Position numbers and translations under genes: made by a program. DNA of 10,118 bases from Halonatronomonas sp051745425. GTDB lineage: Bacteria > Bacillota > Halanaerobiia > Halanaerobiales > Halarsenatibacteraceae. Below the pieces are notes generated by a model, which was not told the origin of the DNA, searched no databases, and saw nothing but the letters and a program-made list of their open reading frames with translations. Position 1 is the stretch's first letter, and every line of letters begins with the position of its first letter. The stretch lies in NCBI GenBank assembly GCA_051745425.1, contig JBNJEB010000051.1, forward strand, positions 1 through 10,118, written 5' to 3'. Below, piece by piece: positions 1-6,776 of this stretch.

Positions 1-53
1 CGATCACTTGGATAATAAATTGGTGTAGTTACATAAAAAGTTTTATCAGCCAT
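1..53 (-). CDS. metG: Methionyl-tRNA synthetase, N-terminal fragment (cut by window edge)
   Basis: Only the first 17 codons are in the window. They read MADKTFYVTTPIYYPSD, which matches the start of bacterial methionyl-tRNA synthetases, where KTFYVTTPIYY leads into the class I HIGH-type active-site region. The enzyme charges tRNA-Met with methionine in the cytoplasm using ATP. The ATG at 53–51 is preceded by GAGGGG at 64–59 with a short 5-nt spacer. The gene lies 21 bp after the rsmI stop and is probably the last or a late member of the tmk–rsmI operon; metS also follows rsmI closely in Bacillus. The assignment rests on the N-terminal signature alone, so the domain layout and any C-terminal tRNA-binding domain cannot be judged. 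Confidence 0.88.
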   Translation of the reverse strand, partial: MADKTFYVTTPIYYPSD

Positions 54-74
54 AATTTCCCCTCTTTTCTAATC

Positions 75-929
75 TTATTCTCTAAACTCAGGTCTTGCAT
101 CTATTGCTATAGCTTCCTTATAAACTTCACTCTTTGGAAGTTCTCTAATTTTAGAAACCTCTTTAATAGCCTTTTTCTTAGTATATCCATTTTCAATTAA
201 TAATTCAAGATGTTCCAGTATTGATAGATCAATAACCTGTTCTTCTTCATTTAATAATTTATTCCCTGAAATCACAATTACAATCTCACCTTTTATCTCC
301 CTCTCTGCTATCTGTTTTTTGATATCTGCAGCAGTTCCATAAATCTTTTCCTCATGAATTTTGCTTATCTCTCTAATCACTGCAATCTCTCTATCAGGCA
401 TAAGCCTGGCTAGATCATTAACAGTCTCTTTAATCCGATAGGGAGATTCATAGATAATTGTAGTTCTCTCATCTAATTTTATACTGGCAAGCCTATCTTT
501 TCTCTCCTGGCCTTTTCTCGGCAGAAAACCCTCAAAAACAAATCGACCAGTAGCAAAACCAGAAGCTACTAAAGCTGGAACCGCTGCTGACGGCCCCGGG
601 AGCGGAATTACTTCAATACCTTCATTAACAACTGCTTTAATTAAAATTTCGCCAGGATCAGAAAGCCCTGGCATACCTGCATCACTAACTAAAGCAATAT
701 CCTGATTCATCTTTAATTTATTAATAATCTGCTCAGTTCGCGTTTTTTCATTATGCTCATGATAACTGATTAAATCATTATCTATCTCAAAATGTTTAAG
801 AAGCCTGCCAGTTCTTCGGGTATCTTCACAGGCAATAAGCTCAACCTCTTTTAAGACTCGAATTGTTCTATAAGTTATATCTTCTAAATTTCCTATCGGC
901 GTCGGGCAGATATATAATTTTCCCTTCAT
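75..929 (-). CDS. rsmI: 16S rRNA 2'-O-ribose C1402 methyltransferase RsmI
   Basis: The 284-aa product matches the usual RsmI length. RsmI uses S-adenosylmethionine to methylate the 2'-hydroxyl of C1402 in the ribosomal decoding centre. The tetrapyrrole-methylase fold is clear: PTPIGNLEDIT (about 10–19), CEDTRRT (34–40), HEHN (57–60), SDAGMPGLSDPG (82–93), PGPSA (111–115) and GFLPRKG (134–140). The C-terminus (about 245–275) has the small helical domain typical of the family. The ATG at 929 is chosen because its coding sequence begins MKGKLYICPTPIGNL, as in homologues, and it overlaps the yabA stop as ATGA. AGGG at 937–934 and GGAGG at 947–943 lie upstream. An in-frame TTG at 974 would add 15 unlike residues inside yabA and is not favoured. 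It is translationally coupled to yabA and followed by metG. Confidence 0.95.
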   Translation of the reverse strand: MKGKLYICPTPIGNLEDITYRTIRVLKEVELIACEDTRRTGRLLKHFEIDNDLISYHEHNEKTRTEQIINKLKMNQDIALVSDAGMPGLSDPGEILIKAVVNEGIEVIPLPGPSAAVPALVASGFATGRFVFEGFLPRKGQERKDRLASIKLDERTTIIYESPYRIKETVNDLARLMPDREIAVIREISKIHEEKIYGTAADIKKQIAEREIKGEIVIVISGNKLLNEEEQVIDLSILEHLELLIENGYTKKKAIKEVSKIRELPKSEVYKEAIAIDARPEFRE

Positions 930-1267
930 ATCGCCCTGCCTTCCTCCATCTGATTTTCTAATAACTGGAGGCAAAATAAGCAGTCACCATGACGTTTTTC
1001 TCCAAAACTCAGATGACAGATATGATAATTTTCCTGGTATAAATGAGCAAGATTACTATATGCCCTCTGGGTGGGGGTTATATCTTCCTCTCCAGAATTA
1101 TTATTCTGTTCAAAGAGCAGTCTTTTCAAATCATTATTCTCTTTTTCTAGCTCTTCATTTTCTTTATACAATTTATAGGTTATATCCTTTAGTTTCTGAA
1201 ATTTTTGAGAAAGTTCTTCTATCTCTTCCTGAAAATAAGCAAGGGTACTTAAAATTTCTTCATCCAT
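926..1267 (-). CDS. yabA: Replication initiation control protein YabA
   Basis: The 113-aa product matches the YabA family in size and layout. In Bacillus YabA binds DnaA and the DnaN clamp and limits re-initiation of chromosome replication. Residues 1–55 are a charged, leucine-rich coiled coil, the tetramerisation part in the known family. After a short hydrophilic linker (55–65) comes the C-terminal zinc domain with His82, Cys84, Cys96 and Cys99 in the pattern HxC…GDCLFC. The ATG at 1267 is preceded by a G-rich Shine-Dalgarno (G run 1280–1275) touching the ricT stop codon, so translation is probably coupled to ricT. The last bases overlap the rsmI start by 4 nt. It sits two genes after holB, a fellow replication gene, as in Bacillus. 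The C-terminal tail after CLFC is about 14 residues and not distinctive. Confidence 0.93.
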   Translation of the reverse strand: MDEEILSTLAYFQEEIEELSQKFQKLKDITYKLYKENEELEKENNDLKRLLFEQNNNSGEEDITPTQRAYSNLAHLYQENYHICHLSFGEKRHGDCLFCLQLLENQMEEGRAI

Positions 1268-1279
1268 CCTACAACCCCC

Positions 1280-2089
1280 CTATTCACTAAGATCATAGTC
1301 TTCTAAATCATCAACATCAACTTCAATTGATTCTCCATCTATAGAAACTTTAACTGTTTTCTTGATTAGATTTCTATCAACAACTTTTCCCTTTGTCCCT
1401 GTCTCTAATTCAACTTTCTCACCATATGAAGGCATCTCTTTTTTCATCTTTCGGTAGGAATCAGATTCATACCTGAGACAGCACATGAGCCGTCCACAGA
1501 GTCCAGAGATTTTAGATGGATTTAATGAAAGATCCTGTTTTTTGGCCATTTTAATTGAAATCGGTTTAAACTCTCTAAGAAATCTTGTACAACAGGTAGG
1601 CATCCCACAGGGGCCTAATCCTCCCAGATGTTTTGCTTCATCTCTTACCCCTATCTGCCTGAGTTCTATCCTTGTCTTAAAAACTCTTGCTAAATCTTTA
1701 ACCAGCTCTCTAAAATCGACTCTGCCATCGGCAGTAAAATAAAAAATTATTTTATTATGATCAAAAGTATATTCAACATCCACTAATTTCATAGGGAGAC
1801 CATGATCATCAATCTTATCAAGACAAATCTTAAAAGCCTCTTTTTCTAATTCTTTATTCTTATCATACTGAACTTTATCTTCGATTGTCGCCTCTCTAAT
1901 AACTGGTTTTAATGGAGAAACTATCTCTTCTTCATCTATTTTTTTAAGACTATCTACAACCATTCCAAATTCTATGCCTCTTGAAGTTTCAACTATAACA
2001 TAATCATTCTTCTCTAATTCAAAGTCCTTTGGGTTAAAATAATATACTTTACCGGCTGGACGAAATGTTACTCCTACTACTTTCTTCAT
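1280..2089 (-). CDS. ricT: RicT / YaaT, PSP1-domain Fe-S protein of the RNase Y-associated Ric complex
   Basis: The 269-aa protein is a PSP1-domain RicT (YaaT). In Bacillus, RicT with RicA and RicF forms a [4Fe-4S]-binding complex that promotes RNase Y-dependent mRNA maturation and affects sporulation, competence and biofilm formation; whether this organism does these things is unknown. Two CGxxxCC motifs are visible at 161–167 and 198–204, giving six cysteines suited to Fe-S ligation. They surround the conserved block SIKMAKKQDLSLNPSKISG (178–196). The C-terminus is strongly acidic. The ATG at 2089 has GAGGTG upstream, and this binding site lies inside the end of holB. The two genes overlap by 41 nt in different frames, which suggests translational coupling. 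yabA starts 12 nt after its stop. Partners RicA and RicF are not in this window. Confidence 0.94.
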   Translation of the reverse strand: MKKVVGVTFRPAGKVYYFNPKDFELEKNDYVIVETSRGIEFGMVVDSLKKIDEEEIVSPLKPVIREATIEDKVQYDKNKELEKEAFKICLDKIDDHGLPMKLVDVEYTFDHNKIIFYFTADGRVDFRELVKDLARVFKTRIELRQIGVRDEAKHLGGLGPCGMPTCCTRFLREFKPISIKMAKKQDLSLNPSKISGLCGRLMCCLRYESDSYRKMKKEMPSYGEKVELETGTKGKVVDRNLIKKTVKVSIDGESIEVDVDDLEDYDLSE

Positions 2090-3077
2090 ATTTACACCTC
2101 TTAATTCGCAACTTTAATAATAAATACTGGAGAGCTAACTCAATCTTTACATTTGCATTTATACTTGCATTAACTTCTCGAATAAGATCTAATTCCTTAA
2201 TAAGTTCAACTTTTGAATACTTTTTTCTTAAAGATTTTATAGAGTTTAAATAATCATTATTACTTATCTGTCCATTTTTTACATCCTCAACTACTATTAT
2301 ATCTCTATACCAGTCTATAAGCAAATCAAAAAGAGGCAAGCCCTCATCATACCATTCTTTCCACTTATCAACTTCTCTAAAAACCTCAACTCTTGATTTA
2401 TCTGGTAAATCAATTAAAAACTGAAAAACATTATTTCTTTTTTTGAAAATATCTCTATTATCAATAATTTTTTCTGCCTGCACTAAACTGCCTTTAGCAA
2501 GCCGAAGCATAAGTTTAATATTTTCTTTCTTAACACCCTTCTGCTTAAAATAGCTTATTAGAATATCATCTGATAAATATTCAAACCTGACCTGCTGACA
2601 TCGGGAAAGAATCGTCGGCAAAACTTTACTCTCATCTTCTGCTATTAAGATCAATGTAGCATACCCTGGTGGTTCTTCTAAAGTTTTTAACAGAGAATTA
2701 GCAGCCTGTTCAGTCATCTGATCAGCACCAGAAATTATAAAAAAGCGATGTTCGGCTTCATAGGGTCGATAAGCAATCCGCTTCTGGAGATTTCGAATAA
2801 GATCAATCCCTATCTGATTTTTATTTTCTTCAGCCTCCAGCAAATCAAAGTCTGGATGATTTGAATGCCTGACCTTAATACACTGAGTGCATTCTTCACA
2901 GCTATCCTGATCCATATTCTCACAGAAATAAGTTTTGGCCAGTGTTTTGGCAAGCTCTTTCTGCCCAACCCCTTCAGGTCCTAAAAAAAGGTAGGCATGA
3001 CTTAAACGCTGATTATTAAGTTGATTTCTGATTAATTTTTTTGCTTTCCTTTGATCCGGTATATCGGCAAATGCCAT
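2049..3077 (-). CDS. holB: DNA polymerase III subunit delta' (clamp loader)
   Basis: The 342-aa protein is the delta' subunit of the clamp loader, which helps open the sliding clamp and load it on primed DNA. An AAA+ fold is evident: a degenerate P-loop GPEGVGQK (33–40), four zinc-type cysteines (52, 60, 63, 66), the region FIISGADQMTEQAANSLLK (113–131) in place of Walker B, LEEPP (133–137), and the conserved SRC motif (158–160) that supplies the arginine finger. In the P-loop the usual Gly-Lys is shifted to Gly-Gln-Lys, fitting a subunit that need not hydrolyse ATP. The start ATG at 3077 follows AGAGGTG (3090–3084) that overlaps the darA stop. The last roughly 17 residues after LLLKLRI are hydrophilic and read into the start of ricT. 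Gene order with tmk, darA, ricT and yabA supports HolB rather than DnaX. Confidence 0.94.
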   Translation of the reverse strand: MAFADIPDQRKAKKLIRNQLNNQRLSHAYLFLGPEGVGQKELAKTLAKTYFCENMDQDSCEECTQCIKVRHSNHPDFDLLEAEENKNQIGIDLIRNLQKRIAYRPYEAEHRFFIISGADQMTEQAANSLLKTLEEPPGYATLILIAEDESKVLPTILSRCQQVRFEYLSDDILISYFKQKGVKKENIKLMLRLAKGSLVQAEKIIDNRDIFKKRNNVFQFLIDLPDKSRVEVFREVDKWKEWYDEGLPLFDLLIDWYRDIIVVEDVKNGQISNNDYLNSIKSLRKKYSKVELIKELDLIREVNASINANVKIELALQYLLLKLRIKRCKYEESSRSNISSSR

Positions 3078-3088
3078 TCATTTCACCT

Positions 3089-3439
3089 CTAAATTTTGTA
3101 AAACTTTTCTACATCTACAACAAAGACTGTTGCTCCACCGACCTCGACATCCATTGGAAATGAATAATGATCCTCTAAAGTATTGGCTACCGGTGACATT
3201 GAAGGTACAGTTTTATCTCTATGCTCACAATTTTCTTTTAAAACCTCAATTAATTCATCTAAATATTTTGCTTCTGTTCCAATTAAAAATGTTGTATTAC
3301 CTTCTCTTAAGAAACCACCACTACTGCTAAGCTTTGTTGTTTGAAAACGAGCCTTATTTAAGTTGCTCTGCAAACTATCAGCATCACTGTCATTGACTAT
3401 AGCAACAACCATCTTCATCTTTGGAGATTCTTCAGTCAT
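3089..3439 (-). CDS. darA: Cyclic-di-AMP receptor DarA (PstA/YaaQ), PII-like
   Basis: The 116-aa protein belongs to the DUF970 / PII-like DarA (PstA, YaaQ) family, trimeric cytosolic proteins that bind cyclic di-AMP. The conserved block TKLSSSGGFLREGNTTFLIG (35–54) and the C-terminal GGATVFVVDVEKF (101–113) are the family hallmarks. The protein's downstream target is still not firmly known in any species. The ATG at 3439 has GAGGAG upstream at 10 nt, inside the 3' end of tmk; a second in-frame ATG at residue 8 lacks a good binding site. It lies 1 nt after tmk and 11 nt before holB. In Bacillus yaaR lies between this gene and holB; here it is missing. In a salt-stressed cell c-di-AMP usually controls potassium and osmolyte uptake, so an osmotic role is plausible but inferred. 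Confidence 0.94.
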   Translation of the reverse strand: MTEESPKMKMVVAIVNDSDADSLQSNLNKARFQTTKLSSSGGFLREGNTTFLIGTEAKYLDELIEVLKENCEHRDKTVPSMSPVANTLEDHYSFPMDVEVGGATVFVVDVEKFYKI

Positions 3440-3440
3440 C

Positions 3441-4064
3441 TTATATCATCTCCTCAATTATCTGCAAGATATCCAGCTTAACATTTTCTATTGATCTAGT
3501 AGCATCTATAACTCTAAATCGTTCTGATTCTTGAGCAAGCTTTAAATATCCTGCCCTAATCTGTTTATAAAAATTAAGTTCTTCCCGCTCTAATCTATCA
3601 CCTAGTTTATCTACTGTCTGGGCCCTGGCTCTGGCCAGTCCAATTTCTACTGGCAGATCTAAAAAGAAAGTCAAATCTGGTTTGAGATAATCAACTGCCC
3701 AGAGATTAATTTTTCTGACTATCTCAATATCTAAACCCCGGCCATATCCCTGATAGGCAAGATTAGAATCAAAATATCTATCTGATATAACAATTTTCCC
3801 TTCATTTAAGGCAGGCCTAACAACCTCTTCAACATGTTGAGCCCTATCAGCAGCAAATAAAAGAATTTCTGCTCTCGGAGTCATCTCGCTCCAATCAGGG
3901 TCGAGTAAAAGTTGCCTGATTTTTTTGCCAAGCCTTGTTGCCCCGGGCTCTCTGGTTAGCAAAACATCCAATCCTCTATCCCTTAATTCATTAACAATAT
4001 ATTTCTGCTGGGTAGTCTTGCCTGAGCCCTCAAGACCTTCAAGTGTTATAAATAATCCTGACAT
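3441..4064 (-). CDS. tmk: Thymidylate kinase
   Basis: The 207-aa enzyme phosphorylates dTMP to dTDP with ATP, the last step specific to dTTP synthesis. The P-loop GLEGSGKTT spans 10–18, the thymidylate-contact region TREPGATRLG 37–46, the DRY motif 95–97 in SDRYFDSNLAYQG, and the LID with several arginines (145–160). No arginine in the P-loop but basic residues in the LID indicates the E. coli-like type II kinase. The usual REPGGT reads REPGAT here, a mild change. The ATG at 4064 is preceded by GAGAGGGG (4083–4076). As first gene of the operon it has a candidate promoter at 4111–4103, just after the trxB terminator. darA follows after 1 nt. Confidence 0.96.
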   Translation of the reverse strand: MSGLFITLEGLEGSGKTTQQKYIVNELRDRGLDVLLTREPGATRLGKKIRQLLLDPDWSEMTPRAEILLFAADRAQHVEEVVRPALNEGKIVISDRYFDSNLAYQGYGRGLDIEIVRKINLWAVDYLKPDLTFFLDLPVEIGLARARAQTVDKLGDRLEREELNFYKQIRAGYLKLAQESERFRVIDATRSIENVKLDILQIIEEMI

Positions 4065-4102
4065 CGATTAAAGTACCCCTCTCAAATACATTTATTAAGT
4101 TA

Positions 4103-4111
4103 ATGATACCA
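4103..4111 (-). promoter_or_regulatory. Candidate extended -10 promoter for the tmk–metG operon
   Basis: On the minus strand TGGTATCAT (4111–4103) is an extended -10 box, with TATCAT matching five of six consensus bases. The matching -35 position falls in the T-rich tail of the trxB terminator and is weak. It lies about 40 bp before the tmk start, and the terminator upstream makes an independent promoter necessary. Confidence 0.4.
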
Positions 4112-4122
4112 CAATATTAAAA

Positions 4123-4149
4123 ACAAAAAAAGGGTGCCAGCTGGCACCC
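4123..4149 (-). terminator. Rho-independent terminator of trxB
   Basis: GGGTGCCAG at 4132–4140 and CTGGCACCC at 4141–4149 form a perfect 18-bp palindrome. In RNA it would fold as a 7-bp GC-rich stem with loop AGCT. Read on the minus strand it is followed by seven T residues (4131–4125), then GTTTTT further on. It begins 17 bp after the trxB stop and therefore ends the trxB transcript before tmk. There is no comparable T run on the plus-strand side. Confidence 0.9.
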
Positions 4150-4166
4150 CGAGAAACCTTAACTAT

Positions 4167-5108
4167 TTATTCATTCAGATATACATCTAACTCCATTGCA
4201 GCTTTAGCCCCGCTGGCTGCAGCAGTAATAACCTGTTGATACCTCTGATCCTGGATATCTCCAGCAGCATATACTCCTGGAAGATTTGTCTCCTGTTTGT
4301 CATTGGTAACTATATATCCAGAGTCATTCAGTTTTAATTTGCCTTCAAATAAACTATTATTTGGAATATAACCAATAGCAATAAATATTCCATTAACATT
4401 ATCAAGAATTTCAGACTTGCCTTCCCTCTTATCAAAGACTCTGATTCCAGAAAGCCCATTCTTATCTTCTAAAAGTTCTTCTACCTCATTGCTACATAAA
4501 CAATCTATATCTGGATTTTCTCTAGCTCTTTTTGATAAAATCTCAGAACCTCTAAATTCATCTCGCCGGTGAATTAAATATACCTTATCAGCAAATCTTG
4601 TTAGAAAATCAGCTTCTTCTAAAGCAACATCGCCCCCGCCTACAACAGCAACAACCTTATCCCTGTAAAGAGCCCCATCACAGGTAGCACAATAAGAAAC
4701 GCCCCTGCCAATCAACTTATTTTCATTAGGAAGTCCCAGCTGTCTGGGCTTAGCTCCTGTCGCTATAATAATAGTCTTTGCATAATAAGATTCTAGAGTT
4801 GTATCAATCCTATAAGGTCTTTTTGATAAATCAACCTCATCAACAATATCAAAATCAAGCTCAACATCAAACCTTCCAGCCTGTTCAATCATCTTCTGAC
4901 CGAAATCAGGCCCGGATATTCCTTCTGGAAATCCTGGAAAATTATCCAGAGTACTACTATTTATAATCTGACCACCAGGCTGCTCTCCTCCAATTACAAC
5001 AGGCTTATGGCCTGCCCTGCCTGAATAGATTGCAGCTGTTAGGCCAGCTGGTCCGGCACCAATAATCACAACTTCTTTTAAATTCTTTTCTGTCTGATTC
5101 TCTTTCAC
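4167..5108 (-). CDS. trxB: Thioredoxin reductase (NADPH)
   Basis: The 313-aa flavoprotein transfers electrons from NADPH through FAD and a redox disulfide to thioredoxin. It shows the FAD site GAGPAG (17–22), PGGQI (44–48), the ATG motif (117–119), the active-site CATC (140–143), the pyridine-nucleotide site VGGGDVA (156–162), HRRDEFR (180–186), which favours NADPH, and the FAD-binding GD near the end (283–284). Length is normal for the low-molecular-weight class. I start it at GTG 5108: GAGGGGG (5124–5118) sits 9 nt upstream. An in-frame TTG at 5126 is possible but would overlap this binding site. The family's RQ pair near the C-terminus reads QQ (291–292). It lies between guaB and tmk, is followed by its own terminator, and no thioredoxin gene is near. 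Confidence 0.94.
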   Translation of the reverse strand: MKENQTEKNLKEVVIIGAGPAGLTAAIYSGRAGHKPVVIGGEQPGGQIINSSTLDNFPGFPEGISGPDFGQKMIEQAGRFDVELDFDIVDEVDLSKRPYRIDTTLESYYAKTIIIATGAKPRQLGLPNENKLIGRGVSYCATCDGALYRDKVVAVVGGGDVALEEADFLTRFADKVYLIHRRDEFRGSEILSKRARENPDIDCLCSNEVEELLEDKNGLSGIRVFDKREGKSEILDNVNGIFIAIGYIPNNSLFEGKLKLNDSGYIVTNDKQETNLPGVYAAGDIQDQRYQQVITAAASGAKAAMELDVYLNE

Positions 5109-5117
5109 AAAAGATAA

Positions 5118-5124
5118 CCCCCTC
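5118..5124 (-). promoter_or_regulatory. Ribosome binding site that sets the trxB start
   Basis: GAGGGGG on the minus strand, 9 nt before GTG 5108. It directly follows the first base pair of the upstream TTG codon (5126–5124), so that TTG cannot use it. Confidence 0.8.
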
Positions 5125-5159
5125 AAGCTATATACATTGAATTATTTTTATTACACTAC

Positions 5160-5165
5160 ATTATA
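5160..5165 (-). promoter_or_regulatory. Candidate -10 box for trxB
   Basis: A perfect TATAAT on the minus strand, about 50 bp before the trxB start. No good -35 lies 16–18 bp upstream, so it is either an activator-dependent promoter or chance in AT-rich DNA. The 5127–5209 spacer shows no strong guaB terminator, so read-through from guaB may also supply trxB. Confidence 0.4.
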
Positions 5166-5209
5166 GCTTAACTCTAGAACTGATTATTTACAGTTAAATA
5201 GAATACAAT

Positions 5210-6682
5210 CTAATCCACACTGTAATTAGGGGCCTCTTTTGTAATGCTTATATCATGGGGATGGCTCTCTTTTAAACCAGCCGATGTAATCTTAATAAAT
5301 TTGCCTTCACGCTTTAAACTATCTATATCCTTAACACCACAATAACCCATACCTGAACGGAGTCCTCCGGCTAACTGATAAAGTGTATCTGATAGAGGCC
5401 CTTTAAAAGGCACCCTGCCTTCAATCCCTTCAGGAACCAGTTTGTCGGCTTCAGCCTCGGCCTGGAAATATCTGTCCTTACTGCCCTTCTTCATGGCTTC
5501 CAGCGAGCCCATTCCACGATAAACCTTGAAACTTCGACCTTTAAAAATCTCTTTCTGACCTGGGCTCTCCTCTGTACCTGCCAGAATACTCCCTACCATA
5601 ACGGCATCTGCTCCGGCAGCAATAGCCTTAACAATATCACCGGAATACTTGATGCCACCATCAGCAATGATAGTTTTATCATACTTATGGGCGATGCTGG
5701 CTGCATTCATAACAGCGGAGATCTGAGGAACACCGACCCCGGCAACAACCCTGGTAGTACAGATTGAACCTGGCCCGATACCGACCTTAACAATATCTGC
5801 TCCGGCTGCAAATAAAGCCTCTGCAGCTTCAGAGGTGGCAACATTCCCTGCCATCAAATCGACCTCTGGATAATTACTCTTAACCCGCCTGACCATCTCA
5901 ATTACTCCAGCAGAATGGCCATGGGCGGTGTCAATCACAACCAGATCAACCTCTGCTTCAATCAACTTTTCAACCCTGGCATATTCAGAATCCCCGACAC
6001 CAACAGCAGCGCCTACCTGGAGCCTGCCATTCTTATCTTTGGTGGCATCAGGGTATTTCCTTGCCTTCTCAATATCCTTAATCGTAATCAACCCCATTAA
6101 AACATCATCATCATCCACCAGGGGCAGCTTTTCTATCTTATGTTTTTGCAGTAATTTTTTGGCTTTCTCCAGAGTAGTATCGACAGGACCAGTCACTAAA
6201 CACTCCGAAGTCATAACCTCTGAGATAGGCCGGTCATAATCCTCGATAAACCTCAAGTCCCGATTGGTCAAAATCCCGACCAGTTTCTTATCTTTATCCA
6301 CAATCGGTACCCCGGAAATTCTAAACCTGGACATTAAATCCTCTGCCTCTCTGATTAAATCCTCTGGGCCTAAATAAAAGGGATCGATAATAACTCCACT
6401 TTCTGAACGTTTCACCCGGTCAATCTCGGCAGCCTGATCTTCAGGACTCATATTCTTATGGACAATCCCCAGGCCACCTTCTCTGGCCATGGCAATCGCC
6501 ATATCTGAGTTTGTAACAGTATCCATGGCAGCACTTAAAATAGGAATCTTTAAGCTAATATTTTCTGTTAAGTCCGAATCTGTCGAAACAGCAGCAGGAA
6601 CAACCTCTGAATAGGATGGAACCAAAAGAATATCATCAAAAGTTAAAGCTTCACCAAGAATCTTTTCTTCCCGTGAGTACAT
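5210..6682 (-). CDS. guaB: Inosine-5'-monophosphate dehydrogenase
   Basis: The 490-aa enzyme oxidises IMP to XMP with NAD+, the committed step of GMP synthesis. Typical layout: an N-terminal barrel part with LTFDDILLVP (13–22), two CBS domains (about 96–150 and 156–210) inserted as the regulatory Bateman module, then the rest of the barrel. The catalytic loop GPGSICTTR (303–311) carries Cys308; DGG (341–343) and the YRGMGS block (388–393) contact the substrate phosphate, and the mobile flap follows with SKDRYFQ (401–407). GGLRSGMGY (439–447) is also conserved. All expected catalytic residues are present and length is normal. The ATG at 6682 has AGGAGG (6696–6691) 8 nt upstream. A near-consensus promoter drives it, and it is divergent from the antiporter gene. 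Downstream only a weak hairpin (5178–5195) is seen. Confidence 0.97.
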   Translation of the reverse strand: MYSREEKILGEALTFDDILLVPSYSEVVPAAVSTDSDLTENISLKIPILSAAMDTVTNSDMAIAMAREGGLGIVHKNMSPEDQAAEIDRVKRSESGVIIDPFYLGPEDLIREAEDLMSRFRISGVPIVDKDKKLVGILTNRDLRFIEDYDRPISEVMTSECLVTGPVDTTLEKAKKLLQKHKIEKLPLVDDDDVLMGLITIKDIEKARKYPDATKDKNGRLQVGAAVGVGDSEYARVEKLIEAEVDLVVIDTAHGHSAGVIEMVRRVKSNYPEVDLMAGNVATSEAAEALFAAGADIVKVGIGPGSICTTRVVAGVGVPQISAVMNAASIAHKYDKTIIADGGIKYSGDIVKAIAAGADAVMVGSILAGTEESPGQKEIFKGRSFKVYRGMGSLEAMKKGSKDRYFQAEAEADKLVPEGIEGRVPFKGPLSDTLYQLAGGLRSGMGYCGVKDIDSLKREGKFIKITSAGLKESHPHDISITKEAPNYSVD

Positions 6683-6747
6683 TAGTTAAACCTCCTAAAA
6701 TTTTTCGCCTTTAAAATATGTTCTAGCCGTAACATAATATTTGATTT

Positions 6748-6776
6748 AGTTTAACAGATTTTTTAACAACTGTCAA
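6748..6776 (-). promoter_or_regulatory. guaB promoter (sigma-A type)
   Basis: On the minus strand a consensus TTGACA (6776–6771) is followed by a 17-bp spacer and TAAACT (6753–6748), preceded by TG as in extended -10 boxes. The expected transcript start is near 6741, giving a leader of about 58 nt with no purine-riboswitch core. The spacer holds a direct repeat TGTTAAA (6768–6762 and 6756–6750) with a 12-bp period, which might be an operator. Confidence 0.85.

Noticed and set aside
930..974. Upstream TTG start adding 15 residues to RsmI
   Set aside because: The extension lies inside yabA, is unlike RsmI N-termini, and ATG 929 gives the conserved start with the ATGA overlap.
5178..5195. Hairpin after guaB (AACTG / CAGTT)
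   Set aside because: Only 5 bp, AT-rich and not followed by a T run, so not a credible terminator.
5928..6239. Plus-strand open frame of about 100 codons opposite guaB
   Set aside because: Fully antisense to a well-conserved enzyme; serine-rich low-information peptide, a shadow frame.
6683..6741. Purine riboswitch in the guaB leader
   Set aside because: The leader is about 58 nt and lacks the conserved three-way junction core and a terminator hairpin.
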